Part shown: positions 45,578 through 55,058 of the stretch, in pieces
Numbering within the stretch: position 1 is the stretch's first letter
How the letters are laid out: every line of letters begins with the position of its first letter
Assembly (NCBI GenBank): GCA_009785425.1
Contig: WQWI01000010.1
Span: forward strand, 1-62,944
Direction of reading: 5' to 3'
Length of the DNA: 62,944 nucleotides
Source: Bacteroidales bacterium
GTDB taxonomy: Bacteria > Bacteroidota > Bacteroidia > Bacteroidales > P3
Made by a program: the position numbers and the translations under genes
The notes under the pieces: generated by a model
The model's input: the letters and a program-made list of their open reading frames with translations, nothing else
Database searches by the model: none
Told to the model about the DNA's origin: nothing

Positions 45578-48500
45578 ATGGCAATTTACAATGAATATAA
45601 AAACCTCAGCCTAACTCGCATCGGAGAAGAAGTGCTAAAATTTTGGGAAGAACAAAACATCTTTCACGAAAGCCTGGAAACTCGCAAAAACAGCACACCT
45701 TTTGTGTTTTACGAAGGCCCACCATCTGCAAATGGTGTTCCGGGAATTCATCACGTGATGGCTCGTGCCATTAAAGATGTTTTTTGTCGTTACAAAACGC
45801 TCAAAGGATTTCACGTTACGCGAAAAGCCGGCTGGGATACGCACGGATTGCCTGTAGAGCTTGCTGTTGAGAAAAAATTGAACATCACAAAAGAAGATAT
45901 CGGAAAAACAATTTCGATTGAAGACTACAACAAGGAATGTCGTACCGAAGTGATGAAATATACCGATCTTTGGGAGGAATTGACCCAAAAAATGGGCTAT
46001 TGGGTGGATATGAACGATCCTTATGTGACGTACGAAAACAAGTATATCGAAACAATTTGGTGGTTGCTGAACGAACTTTATAAAAAGGATTTACTCTACA
46101 AAGGTTACACCATTCAGCCGTATTCGCCCGCTGCAGGAACCGGTTTGAGCACACACGAACTCAACCAGCCCGGCTGTTATCGAAGTGTGAAAGACACCAC
46201 GCTTGTTGCACAATTCAAAGTTGTGCGTAATAGCGAAAGCGAAAAATTATTCAGCGATGTTTTCGGTGATTTATTTTTCTTGGCATGGACAACTACGCCT
46301 TGGACACTGCCCTCGAATACTGCTCTTTGCGTTGGAAAAAATATTTCCTATGCAATGATAAAAACCTTTAATCCTTACACTTTCGAACCTATTACGGTTA
46401 TTCTCGGAAAGGAAACCGTAGCAAAATACTTTAACTCGGAAAACTTAGTCGAAAACTCTGCTGAATTAACCCTTCCGGAAGATAAGAAGAATCTGCCATA
46501 TCAGTTGGTTTGCGAAGTAAAAGGAAGCGATTTGAAAGGTTGTCGTTATGAACAACTATTACCCTATGCACAACCCGAAGAAGGCGACGCTTTCCGTGTG
46601 ATTACAGGCGATTTTGTAACAACAGAGGATGGAACCGGAATTGTTCACATCGCACCAAGTTTTGGTGCAGACGACTTCCGTGTTGCTAAACAAAACGGGA
46701 TTGGCGCACTTACGATGGTTGATAAAACAGGGCGTTTTGTAGTCGAAATGGGCGAATTTGCAGGACGTTTCGTAAAGCCGGAATATGAAACGGATTATGA
46801 CCCAAAGAAAACAGTCGCTGTAGATGTCGATATCGTCGTGAAATTAAAACACGAAAACCGAGCTTTCAAATCTGAAAAATACGAACACTCGTATCCGCAT
46901 TGCTGGCGTACGGATAAGCCGATTTTATACTATCCGTTGGATTCGTGGTTTATCAAAACAACTGCGTTCAAAGAACGTATGATTGAGCTCAACAAAACCA
47001 TTCACTGGAAGCCCGAAGCCACAGGAACAGGGCGTTTTGGAAATTGGCTCGAGAATTTAGTGGATTGGAATTTGTCACGCAGTCGTTATTGGGGCGTGCC
47101 TTTGCCAATTTGGACAACCGAAGATAGAATGGAGCAAATTTGCATTGGATCGGTTGAACAATTGCAGCAAGAAATTGAAAAATCCGTCAAGGCGGGATTT
47201 ATGAAAGCCTCACCATTAAAGAACTTTAAGGCAAACGATTTTTCAAAAGAAAATTATGACACCTTCGATTTACATCGTCCGTATGTTGATGAAATCACTT
47301 TGGTTTCGCCGAGCGGACAAAAAATGTTCAGAGAAACGGATTTGATTGATGTTTGGTTTGATTCGGGTGCAATGCCTTATGCACAATATCATTACCCGTT
47401 TGAAACGGACTTGAAAGGTGTCTATCCTGCGGATTTTATCGCAGAAGGTGTTGATCAAACACGAGGTTGGTTTTTCACGCTTCATGCGATTGCAACGATG
47501 TTGTTTGATTCGGTGGCATACAAAGCTGTTGTGTCGAATGGTTTGGTGTTGGATAAAACAGGGAATAAAATGTCGAAACGTTTGAACAATGCTGTTGATC
47601 CGTTTGAAACCATTGCTAAATACGGTCCCGATGCTACACGTTGGTACATGATTACGAATGCACAACCTTGGGACAACCTCAAATTTGACATTGAGGGAAT
47701 TCCCGAAGTGCAACGCAAATTTTTCGGAACCCTTTACAACACGTATAGTTTCTTTGCGTTGTACGCAAACATTGATAAATTTACATACAAAGAGGTCGAT
47801 ATTGCGATAGAAAAACGTCCTGAAATTGATCGTTGGATTTTGTCGGAATTAAACACGTTGATAAAACATGTTGATGAATGTTATGCCGACTATGAGCCCA
47901 CTAAGGCAGGACGTGCTATTCAGGATTTTGTAGATGCACATTTGAGTAACTGGTATGTGCGACTTTGTCGACGTCGTTTTTGGAAAGGTGATTACTCCGA
48001 TGATAAAATTTCGGCGTATCAAACGCTTTACACGTGTTTGAATGTGATTGCAAAATTGATGTCACCGATTGCACCGTTTTTTGCTGAAAGGTTGTACTTG
48101 GACTTGAACAATGCAACGAAAAAAGAGTTGTTCAAATCTGTACACTTAACGGATTTTCCAACGTGCAATCAAAATGCCGTGGATAAAAAACTGGAAGAAC
48201 GTATGCAGTTGGCACAACAAATTTCATCGATGGTATTGTCGTTGCGTAAACGTTCGAACATTCGTGTACGTCAGCCGTTGCAGAAGATTTTAATTCCGGT
48301 TATCAACAAACATTTGCAAACGCAGATCCAAGATATTTCGCACTTGATTTTGTCTGAAGTTAATATCAAAAACATCGAATTTCTCACAGAAACAGGCTTT
48401 TTAACAAAAAAAATCAAAGCCAACTTCAAACAACTTGGTCCGAAATACAGCACGCTGATGAAGCCGATTTCCGCAGCAATTGCGGCATTCACGCAAAGTG

Positions 48501-48934
48501 ATATCCAAAAAATGGAAGTCGATGGAAAGTATATGCTGACGATTGACAATCAGCCTGTCGAAATTTTGATGTCCGATGTGGATATCATTACCGAGGATAT
48601 TCCGGGCTGGGTGGTTGCCAACGAAGGCACTTTGACGGTTGCATTGGATGTTACAATTTCCGATGAGCTTAGAGAAGAGGGCATCGCAAGAGAGTTGATA
48701 AACCGTATCCAAACCATCAGAAAAGAGCAAAATTTTGAAGTTACCGACAAAATAAAACTCATTATTGAAAAAAATAATGAAATAAATTTGGCGATTCAGA
48801 ATAATTTTGCGTATATTTGCACTGAAACTTTGGCAGAGTCGTTGGATTTGGTTGAGCAAATCAATCATCCGAATGTTCACGAAATCGAACTGACGGAAAA
48901 TCTGAAAACGCGTGTCGTAGTTGAGAAAATATAA
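45578..48934 (+). CDS. ileS: Isoleucyl-tRNA synthetase
   Basis: A 1118-residue class I synthetase. It has the HIGH-type site as GVPGIHHV (H58-H59), a GWDTHGLPVE segment, and the KMSKR loop at 664-668 (GNKMSKRLNNAVDPFE). The editing domain contains TTTPWTLPSNTALCV. The start at 45578 gives MAIYNEYKNLSLTRIGEEVL; the earlier ATG in the frame is upstream of the promoter. ileS-DksA-like-lspA is a conserved order in this phylum. Confidence 0.97.
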   Translation: MAIYNEYKNLSLTRIGEEVLKFWEEQNIFHESLETRKNSTPFVFYEGPPSANGVPGIHHVMARAIKDVFCRYKTLKGFHVTRKAGWDTHGLPVELAVEKKLNITKEDIGKTISIEDYNKECRTEVMKYTDLWEELTQKMGYWVDMNDPYVTYENKYIETIWWLLNELYKKDLLYKGYTIQPYSPAAGTGLSTHELNQPGCYRSVKDTTLVAQFKVVRNSESEKLFSDVFGDLFFLAWTTTPWTLPSNTALCVGKNISYAMIKTFNPYTFEPITVILGKETVAKYFNSENLVENSAELTLPEDKKNLPYQLVCEVKGSDLKGCRYEQLLPYAQPEEGDAFRVITGDFVTTEDGTGIVHIAPSFGADDFRVAKQNGIGALTMVDKTGRFVVEMGEFAGRFVKPEYETDYDPKKTVAVDVDIVVKLKHENRAFKSEKYEHSYPHCWRTDKPILYYPLDSWFIKTTAFKERMIELNKTIHWKPEATGTGRFGNWLENLVDWNLSRSRYWGVPLPIWTTEDRMEQICIGSVEQLQQEIEKSVKAGFMKASPLKNFKANDFSKENYDTFDLHRPYVDEITLVSPSGQKMFRETDLIDVWFDSGAMPYAQYHYPFETDLKGVYPADFIAEGVDQTRGWFFTLHAIATMLFDSVAYKAVVSNGLVLDKTGNKMSKRLNNAVDPFETIAKYGPDATRWYMITNAQPWDNLKFDIEGIPEVQRKFFGTLYNTYSFFALYANIDKFTYKEVDIAIEKRPEIDRWILSELNTLIKHVDECYADYEPTKAGRAIQDFVDAHLSNWYVRLCRRRFWKGDYSDDKISAYQTLYTCLNVIAKLMSPIAPFFAERLYLDLNNATKKELFKSVHLTDFPTCNQNAVDKKLEERMQLAQQISSMVLSLRKRSNIRVRQPLQKILIPVINKHLQTQIQDISHLILSEVNIKNIEFLTETGFLTKKIKANFKQLGPKYSTLMKPISAAIAAFTQSDIQKMEVDGKYMLTIDNQPVEILMSDVDIITEDIPGWVVANEGTLTVALDVTISDELREEGIARELINRIQTIRKEQNFEVTDKIKLIIEKNNEINLAIQNNFAYICTETLAESLDLVEQINHPNVHEIELTENLKTRVVVEKI

Positions 48935-48937
48935 AAT

Positions 48938-48961
48938 GTAGGGGTCGAAGATTTCCGACCC
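48938..48961. repeat. Short palindrome (GTAGGGG family variant) after ileS
   Basis: GTAGGGGTCGAAGATTTCCGACCC with a short GGGTCG/CGACCC stem, 3 nt after the ileS stop. It is a weaker variant of the family. Confidence 0.55.
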
Positions 48962-48990
48962 AACCAATTAAAGAAGAAAGGAACAAAGCC

Positions 48991-49407
48991 ATGGCAAAAA
49001 CAGAAAAAAACAAGTTTTCCGACAAGGAACTACTGGAATTTAAGAAAATCATTCTCGCGAAATTGGAAAAAGCCCGCGAAGACCTGAAAATACTGACGGA
49101 AGCGTATATCAACAATGGCGAAAACGACATTAACGATACATCGCCGACATTCAAAGTATTGGAGGAGGGTTATCAAGTAATGTCGAAAGAGGAAAATGCA
49201 CGTTTGGCGGCTCGTCAGCAAAAATTTATTGCATCACTCGAAGCAGCATTGATTCGTATCGAGAACAAAACGTACGGCGTTTGTCGGGAAACCGGCAAAC
49301 TGATTGCCAAAGAGCGTTTACGTTTGGTACCTCACGCTACATTGAGTATTGATGCAAAATTACAGCAAAACAAGCCAAAATCGGCATTTCAAAAGAACGA
49401 AGAGTGA
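48991..49407 (+). CDS. TraR/DksA-type zinc-finger-like protein
   Basis: A 138-residue protein with a coiled-coil N-terminus and the DksA-like tail YGVCRETGKLIAKERLRLVPHATLS. Only one Cys is left where four-cysteine DksA has CxxC pairs, as in many Bacteroidetes members. Such proteins act on RNA polymerase in other phyla; this role is inferred. It overlaps lspA by 4 nt (GTGA). Confidence 0.85.
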   Translation: MAKTEKNKFSDKELLEFKKIILAKLEKAREDLKILTEAYINNGENDINDTSPTFKVLEEGYQVMSKEENARLAARQQKFIASLEAALIRIENKTYGVCRETGKLIAKERLRLVPHATLSIDAKLQQNKPKSAFQKNEE

Positions 49408-50051
49408 AAAAAAAGTATTTGCCGCTCGTCATAATCGGCGTAGTGTTGTTGATAGATCAAACCCTGAAATTTTGGGTCAAGACAAATATGTTGCTTGGTC
49501 AGGAATTTGTGATTTTTAGTTGGTTTCGTATTTTCTTTTTAGAAAACGAAGGTATGGCGTTTGGTTGGACGTTTGGCGGGGCTCACGGAAAAATGATTTT
49601 ATCACTTTTGCGAATTGTTGTTGTAACCGGAATTATTTGGTGGATTTATGATTTGATTCGCAAAAATGAGAACAGTTGGACGATTGCGGCGGTGTCGCTG
49701 ATAGCTGCGGGAGCACTTGGAAATATCATAGACGGCACTTTTTATGGTCTGCTTTTTAGCGAAAGCGGTATTTATGGACGCATAGGTGCGGAAGTTGCAC
49801 AGTTTTTGCCTGCAGCAGGTGGCTATGCAGCTTTTTTGCACGGAAATGTTGTCGATATGTTTTATTTTCCGTTGATTGACACTACGTTGCCGGAGTGGTT
49901 GCCATGGATTGGTGGTAGAGATTTTTTATTTTTCAGACCTGTATTTAATGTTGCCGATGTAGCGATATGCAGTGGAGTTGTGTTATTTTTTATTTTGCAC
50001 ATTTTTGAAAAGAAAAAAGGGGAAAGCACAACCGCAGAAGCAAACGTATGA
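49404..50051 (+). CDS. lspA: Lipoprotein signal peptidase (signal peptidase II)
   Basis: A 215-residue membrane protease with a GTG start overlapping the DksA-like stop. It has four membrane segments and the two catalytic-aspartate regions: GALGNIIDG and FNVADVAICSG. The loop AAGGYAAFLHGNVVDMFYFP is extended, as in Bacteroidetes LspA, and makes it longer than the E. coli enzyme. It removes the signal peptide from lipoproteins after Lgt action. It overlaps ispE by 4 nt (ATGA). Confidence 0.94.
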   Translation: MKKKYLPLVIIGVVLLIDQTLKFWVKTNMLLGQEFVIFSWFRIFFLENEGMAFGWTFGGAHGKMILSLLRIVVVTGIIWWIYDLIRKNENSWTIAAVSLIAAGALGNIIDGTFYGLLFSESGIYGRIGAEVAQFLPAAGGYAAFLHGNVVDMFYFPLIDTTLPEWLPWIGGRDFLFFRPVFNVADVAICSGVVLFFILHIFEKKKGESTTAEANV

Positions 50052-50899
50052 TTCTTTTTCCAAATGCCAAGATTAATCTCGGACTTTTCATTACAGAGAA
50101 ACGTTCCGATGGGTTTCATAATATTGAGACAATTTTGTTCCCAATTCCGTTGTGTGATGCGTTGGAAATAACGGTAGGGGCGGGGTCTGCCCGCCCATTT
50201 CGCAGCAAGGGCGGGCAGACCCTGCCCCTACAGGTTCACGGTATTCAAATTGATGGGAATCCTAACGAAAATTTGGTCTGGAAAGCCTACGAATTATTGA
50301 AAAACGATTTTAATTTGCCGGATATTCGCATTGACCTTCTCAAAAAAATTCGATTTGGTGCAGGTTTGGGTGGAGGTTCGGCAGATGCGGCATTTATGTT
50401 GAAGTTGTTGAATGAAAAATTTTCGTTGAAAATTTCTGATGAAAAGTTGGAAAATTATGCTCGCCAAATTGGAAGTGATTGTGCATTTTTTGTAAAAAAT
50501 AAGCCTGTTTTTGCTTACGAAAAAGGTGACAAATTTGAGTCAATAAGTTTAGATTTATCGGGCTATCAGCTTGTGCTGATTTGTCCACCAATTCACGTAA
50601 GTACAAAAACGGCTTATCAAAATATTGTTCCGAAACCTGCAAGTTTTAGTCTGCGTGAACTTCCCGAAATCCCTGTTAAGGACTGGAAGGCTGTGTTGAA
50701 AAATGATTTTGAACCCTCCATTTTTGCACAATATCCGATACTATCTGACATCAAACAGAATTTATACGACTCGGGCGCAGAATATGCCTCAATGTCCGGT
50801 AGCGGGTCGTCGGTTTTTGGTTTGTTTGGCAAAGAACAAAGGTTTGAAAAGAACAAAAGACTGACAAATCATTTTGATTATCAGTCTTTCGTTCTTTGA
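50048..50899 (+). CDS. ispE: 4-diphosphocytidyl-2-C-methyl-D-erythritol kinase with in-frame repeat insertion
   Basis: A 283-residue GHMP kinase of the MEP pathway to isoprenoids. The N-terminus (FPNAKINLGLFITEKRSDG), the ATP loop GAGLGGGSADAAFML and the C-terminal MSGSGSSVFGLF are intact. Codons 43-62 (50174-50231) are a palindromic GTAGGGG repeat read in frame as VGAGSARPFRSKGGQTLPL, located between DALEIT and HGIQIDGNPNENLVWKAYELL. In relatives this position is a variable loop. The kinase motifs are uninterrupted, so the gene is probably functional. tRNA-Phe abuts the stop. Confidence 0.93.
   Translation: MILFPNAKINLGLFITEKRSDGFHNIETILFPIPLCDALEITVGAGSARPFRSKGGQTLPLQVHGIQIDGNPNENLVWKAYELLKNDFNLPDIRIDLLKKIRFGAGLGGGSADAAFMLKLLNEKFSLKISDEKLENYARQIGSDCAFFVKNKPVFAYEKGDKFESISLDLSGYQLVLICPPIHVSTKTAYQNIVPKPASFSLRELPEIPVKDWKAVLKNDFEPSIFAQYPILSDIKQNLYDSGAEYASMSGSGSSVFGLFGKEQRFEKNKRLTNHFDYQSFVL
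50174..50231. repeat. Palindromic repeat inside ispE
   Basis: Arms 50174-50196 (begins GTAGGGGCGGGGTCTGCCC) and 50209-50231 pair over 23 bp with one mismatch, loop ATTTCGCAGCAA. It is read through in frame. The ends GTAGGGG and CCCCTAC match the intergenic copies at 40.5, 56.3 and 62.5 kb. Confidence 0.92.
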
Positions 50900-50975
<76 letters not shown>

Positions 50976-50990
50976 ATCCGTTTTGGGTTG

Positions 50991-50998
50991 CAAAGATA
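50991..50998 (-). promoter_or_regulatory. -7 box for tRNA-Phe
   Basis: TATCTTTGCA on the minus strand, 15 nt upstream of the tRNA 5' end. Confidence 0.7.
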
Positions 50999-51040
50999 CA
51001 ACTTTTTTTTGAAACGACCAAATTTTTACGAATATTTTTG

Positions 51041-51048
51041 TATCTTTG
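51041..51048 (+). promoter_or_regulatory. -7 box for coaX
   Basis: TATCTTTGCA lies 12 nt before the GTG at 51061. A TTG at 51046 overlaps the box and cannot be the start. Confidence 0.65.
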
Positions 51049-51060
51049 CAAAAAATCTCA

Positions 51061-51789
51061 GTGATAAACCTAACCATAGACATAGGAAACACCTTAACCA
51101 AGTTCGCCATTTTTGAAAACGATGAAATGCTGACTTATCAAAATGTAGAGCGTTTGGAAGCCAAACATATTTTGGAAATTTTGAAACAATTTTCGTTGAC
51201 CGGATACATCGTTTCGTCAGTTGCAAAAATGCCTGACTTTTTACACGAAGTACTAAAAGATGTAAAATGCGTTGAATTTAATTATCAAACACCAATTCCG
51301 ATTATCAATAACTACGAAACGCCCGAAACATTGGGGTTGGATCGTTTGGCACTGGCTATTGCAGCAACAAAACTTGCTCCGCAAACCGATGTTCTGGTAA
51401 TCTCTGCAGGGACTTGTATTACTTACGATTTTATTACATCGAAAAATGAATACATCGGAGGTGCAATTTCTCCGGGTTTACAGATGCGTGCACGTGCCAT
51501 GCACGAGTTTACCGAGCGACTGCCTTTGGTCGATTTACCTAAGGAAATAGGGTATTACGAAGCAAGTTCAATATCTGCTATTCAGTCAGGAATACTCAAA
51601 GGTGTGCAAGATGAAGTAAACGCAAAAATCATATTCTTTAGAGAAAAAAATCCAACGGGAAAAATTTTTTTGACGGGTGGTGATCAAAATTATTTGGTAA
51701 ATTCAATAAAAAGTCGTACATTTGCAACTTCTAATATGGTATTAATCGGACTTAATGAAATTCTACAGTATAACATCAAGAAATCTTAA
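51061..51789 (+). CDS. coaX: Type III pantothenate kinase
   Basis: A 242-residue ASKHA-fold kinase with a GTG start. It has INLTIDIGNTLTKFAIF, PETLGLDRLALAIAA, ISAGTCITYDFI and GGAISPGLQMRARAMHEFTERLP. CoaX phosphorylates pantothenate in CoA synthesis. It overlaps the outer-membrane protein gene by 35 nt, a conserved coaX-OMP-TPR-lptC neighbourhood in this phylum. Confidence 0.94.
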   Translation: MINLTIDIGNTLTKFAIFENDEMLTYQNVERLEAKHILEILKQFSLTGYIVSSVAKMPDFLHEVLKDVKCVEFNYQTPIPIINNYETPETLGLDRLALAIAATKLAPQTDVLVISAGTCITYDFITSKNEYIGGAISPGLQMRARAMHEFTERLPLVDLPKEIGYYEASSISAIQSGILKGVQDEVNAKIIFFREKNPTGKIFLTGGDQNYLVNSIKSRTFATSNMVLIGLNEILQYNIKKS

Positions 51790-53083
51790 ACACGCACTCA
51801 CGCTTCTGTTTGCCGTTTTTTTAACGGGTATTTTTCAAGCACAAAATCTCTCCATTTCACCGTACTCAAGATTCGGGGTGGGAGATCTTCAGCCTATTCA
51901 AACACCGAGGAATGTGGCTATGGGTGGACTATCTGTAGCATTAGTGTCGCCATTGGATTTAACAACCCAGAATCCGGCATCGTACATGAATTTGGATTCG
52001 CTGATGGTGAACTTTGAAGTAGCCCTGCACACGGCACATTCAAGACTACAGCAAACAATCAATGGAGAGACTACATCTGCTAACACAAATCGTGCATCGT
52101 TAGGACAAATCTCATTTGCTTTTCCAATTACCAATTGGCTAAGATCGGGTTTTGGCTTAACACCAACTTCCAATATGAGCTACAATGTTTCTCGCGAATT
52201 TGGTGTAGGAGATACTATTATCGGAAGGCGAATACTCAATCACCAAGGAGACGGAGGACTCAGTCAAGTGTTTTTCGGACTTGCATTAGGAACAAATCAA
52301 ATATCTGTTGGTGCAAATTTTAACTATCAGTTTGGGTCATTTACCCGTAACACTTATGTGTTTTTTTTGGATACAATTTTACCAATCCCAACAGCTACAG
52401 AACGACTAGTGGAAATTAATGCAGCAGGTTTTTTTGTTGACTTTGGACTTCAATATAGACAACCATTGTCAGCTCGTTACCAACTTGGTTTTGGCTTTAC
52501 GTTTAGACCAAGGTATAACCTAAATGCAGATAGAAATTTGTTGGAACTTTCAACCTTTCGACAGGGTGGTATTGTAGATACAATCCATGCTGAAGCTTCT
52601 GCAGAAGGTACATTGCGGATGCCCGAAATGTACAGATTTGGCTTGTCGCTCGAAAGGTTAGGTCGTTGGGTTATTGCAGCCGAATACTCGCTTGTAGATT
52701 TTAGCAATTATCGGGAGTTTGGACATAGAGATCCCAATTTATCAGTTTCACAAATGTTTCGTATGGGAATGGAGTATAAAGGACGTCCCTTTGATAATCG
52801 TTTCATGAATCGCTTGACTTATCGTTTTGGTTTTCATCACGGAACAAGTTATGTTGCTTTCGGCGAAGAGTCGCTTATCCAGCAAGGTATTAGTTTTGGC
52901 TTTGGAATGCCCATTGTGCGTAGAGGAGGTTTTGGTGGTAACTTTGCAAGATTGGATTTCGCAATAGAGCTTGGGCGAAAAGGAAACAGAAATATTCCCG
53001 GACAAATTCAAGAAAATTATGGACGCATAGTTGTTGGAATATCAGCGTTTGACCGATGGTTTATACGTGGAAGATTCGACTAA
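51755..53083 (+). CDS. Outer-membrane beta-barrel protein (FadL/PorV-like)
   Basis: A 442-residue protein with a signal peptide (LTLLFAVFLTGIFQAQ) and a beta-barrel with aromatic alternation, ending GRFD. SPYSRFGVGDLQPIQTPRNVAMGGLS is typical of the conserved OMP downstream of coaX. The transported compound is unknown. It overlaps coaX by 35 nt, an unusually long overlap, and ends 55 nt before the TPR gene. Confidence 0.8.
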   Translation: MKFYSITSRNLKHALTLLFAVFLTGIFQAQNLSISPYSRFGVGDLQPIQTPRNVAMGGLSVALVSPLDLTTQNPASYMNLDSLMVNFEVALHTAHSRLQQTINGETTSANTNRASLGQISFAFPITNWLRSGFGLTPTSNMSYNVSREFGVGDTIIGRRILNHQGDGGLSQVFFGLALGTNQISVGANFNYQFGSFTRNTYVFFLDTILPIPTATERLVEINAAGFFVDFGLQYRQPLSARYQLGFGFTFRPRYNLNADRNLLELSTFRQGGIVDTIHAEASAEGTLRMPEMYRFGLSLERLGRWVIAAEYSLVDFSNYREFGHRDPNLSVSQMFRMGMEYKGRPFDNRFMNRLTYRFGFHHGTSYVAFGEESLIQQGISFGFGMPIVRRGGFGGNFARLDFAIELGRKGNRNIPGQIQENYGRIVVGISAFDRWFIRGRFD

Positions 53084-53138
53084 CCATTAAACTATATCCA
53101 CTCCAAAGTGTCAAACCAGTAAGAAAAACAAATTTACG

Positions 53139-54455
53139 ATGAAGATGAAAACGATTAAACCTATTATTTTGTTGCTTTTTGCCTTGAGTAGTGTGCACGT
53201 CTCGGCTCAAAGATTTGGTCACTCCGAGCAAGATAGTGTTCTTTGTGTTCGAAACGTATCGTTGTACACAGAATTTTTCAACCAGCGGGATATGGCAGCC
53301 GCTTTTGACCCGTGGTATCAAGTTCTTAGAATTTGCCCGGCATTTCATGTCAACACGTTTATTCGCGGACGTCAAATTGTCATGCATAGAATTACACAAG
53401 AAAGAGACCCCGCACAACGTGAGAAATATATTGACTTGCTACTCGAGGTGTGGGATATGCGTATCCAATATTTTCCGCAAGGACAGGAGGGTCTTCTTTT
53501 AAGTCGGAAAGCACACGATTTTAGAGGACTTCGTCCGCGACAAATCAACGAAGCCTACGAAATGATGTATCGAGCTGTTGCGGAATTGGGCGTTGGTAAC
53601 GACCATGTTGCTCCATTTTTACTTTTCCAATATGCAGTAGAAAACTGGCGAGCCGGAAATATTGATATGGATAGAGTGGTTGATATTTATGAGATTTCAG
53701 CTTCTTATTTGGAGAGAATTCTCAGGGCTCAACCGGGTGACACAAACATCATAAACACACTTGCAAATTTAGATGCTGCATTTGAACCTCTTGCAACATG
53801 CGATGTGATGATTCCGATTTTTGAAAGAAGATGGGAAGAAAACCAAGGCGATATTGCTTTTTTGCAAAATGTTACCCGAGTCTTGGATAATGCAAATTGT
53901 AACGATAGTGAGCTGTTTTTTAAGGCTACACGAACTCTACATGCACTATATCCAAGCCCGAGATCAGCCTTTTTAATCGCACGAATGTTTTCTGCACAGC
54001 AAAACTGGAATGGTGTTATTACCTATTTGAGTTGTCATGCCGGCCAATTGGAAAACGATCGGGAGCGTGTTCAAGCATTTTTATTGTTGGCACAAGCTTA
54101 TACACAACAGCGTAGATTCCGCGAAGGACGTGCGGCAGCACTGAGAGCATTAGAAGTTGATCCTACTGCTGGTATGGCACATCTGCTCATCGGTATGATG
54201 TACGCTCAGACTGCAAGAGAGTGTGGTGGCGATGATGCGATTTCAAGAGCAGCAGTGTATTGGGTGGTCGTAGACAGACTTGAAAGAGCAAGAAGTCTTG
54301 ACCCGAACTTACCTCGAATTAATGAACACATTGCAGCGTTCAGACAACATTTTCCTACCGGAGATGACTTGTTTTTCCAAAGCATTACAGTGGGGAGTAC
54401 CTGGCGTGTAGAATGCTGGATTCAAGAAACTACAACCGTTCGTGCTCGTCCGTAG
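53139..54455 (+). CDS. Secreted tetratricopeptide-repeat protein
   Basis: A 438-residue protein with a signal peptide (KPIILLLFALSSVHVSA). TPR-like helical repeats occupy most of the rest, clearest at the C-terminus (FLLLAQAYTQQRRFREGRAAALRALEVDPTAGMAHLLIG). Found in this phylum between a coaX-linked OMP and lptC, probably a periplasmic scaffold in the outer-membrane assembly pathway; this is inference from neighbours. The gene stop lies at the start of a hairpin repeat at 54455. Confidence 0.82.
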   Translation: MKMKTIKPIILLLFALSSVHVSAQRFGHSEQDSVLCVRNVSLYTEFFNQRDMAAAFDPWYQVLRICPAFHVNTFIRGRQIVMHRITQERDPAQREKYIDLLLEVWDMRIQYFPQGQEGLLLSRKAHDFRGLRPRQINEAYEMMYRAVAELGVGNDHVAPFLLFQYAVENWRAGNIDMDRVVDIYEISASYLERILRAQPGDTNIINTLANLDAAFEPLATCDVMIPIFERRWEENQGDIAFLQNVTRVLDNANCNDSELFFKATRTLHALYPSPRSAFLIARMFSAQQNWNGVITYLSCHAGQLENDRERVQAFLLLAQAYTQQRRFREGRAAALRALEVDPTAGMAHLLIGMMYAQTARECGGDDAISRAAVYWVVVDRLERARSLDPNLPRINEHIAAFRQHFPTGDDLFFQSITVGSTWRVECWIQETTTVRARP

Positions 54456-54514
54456 GCTTGGCTTCGACAGGCTCAGCCACCCCACACGGTCGTTGAGCGT
54501 AGTCAAAATGCCCG
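54455..54514. repeat. Inverted repeat (TTCGACAGGCTCAGCC type) after the TPR gene
   Basis: GGCTTCGACAGGCTCAGCCACC and GGTCGTTGAGCGTAGTCAAA pair imperfectly across CCACAC. The GAGCGTAGTC segment links it to the CATGTCGAG family (GAGCGTAGTCGA at 11.4 kb). It begins at the stop codon of the TPR gene. Confidence 0.6.
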
Positions 54515-54533
54515 TATACTGAATAAATCAAAA

Positions 54534-55058
54534 ATGAAAAAAATCCTGATAATAATCGTTTCCGCAGTGTTGGTAGCAAGTTGTACCCAACAAGGAGAAC
54601 CATTTTTGCTGGACGAAAATGCCCCGCACCAAACGATGAGAAATGCAACGATTATGCATACGGACTCGGGACGAGTACAGATGGTTACGTGGGGTGAGGA
54701 AATTTGGAATTTCGAGGATGAATATCAAACACAAGAATTTCCACGAAGCATCAGAGCCACGTTTTATGATGAATATGGTAATATAACCTCGATTATCACA
54801 GCTGACGAAGGCACCAATTGGCAAGCAAAACAACTGATGAATCTTCGAGGGAATGTGATTATTCTTGATTTGAGGGATGGGTCAAGAACATATACCGAAG
54901 ACTTTTTCTGGGATCAAGAGAAAGGCGAAATTTATTCCAATGTTCCTGTTTTACGAGTCTTTCCGGATGGAATGGAGCAACATGGAACAGGTTTTAGAGC
55001 TGATGAGCAAATGTATCATTGGAATATTGAGAATCCCCGTTTCACTCTTAATTTGTAA
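54534..55058 (+). CDS. lptC: LPS export lipoprotein LptC
   Basis: A 174-residue lipoprotein (VASC, Cys17) with the LptC beta-jellyroll region: MRNATIMHTDSGRVQMVTWGEEIWNFEDEYQTQEFPRSIRATFYDEYGNITSIITADEGTNW. LptC bridges the inner-membrane LptB2FG and periplasmic LptA in LPS export. The other Lpt genes are not in this window. It overlaps the next gene by 1 nt (TAATG). Confidence 0.85.
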   Translation: MKKILIIIVSAVLVASCTQQGEPFLLDENAPHQTMRNATIMHTDSGRVQMVTWGEEIWNFEDEYQTQEFPRSIRATFYDEYGNITSIITADEGTNWQAKQLMNLRGNVIILDLRDGSRTYTEDFFWDQEKGEIYSNVPVLRVFPDGMEQHGTGFRADEQMYHWNIENPRFTLNL

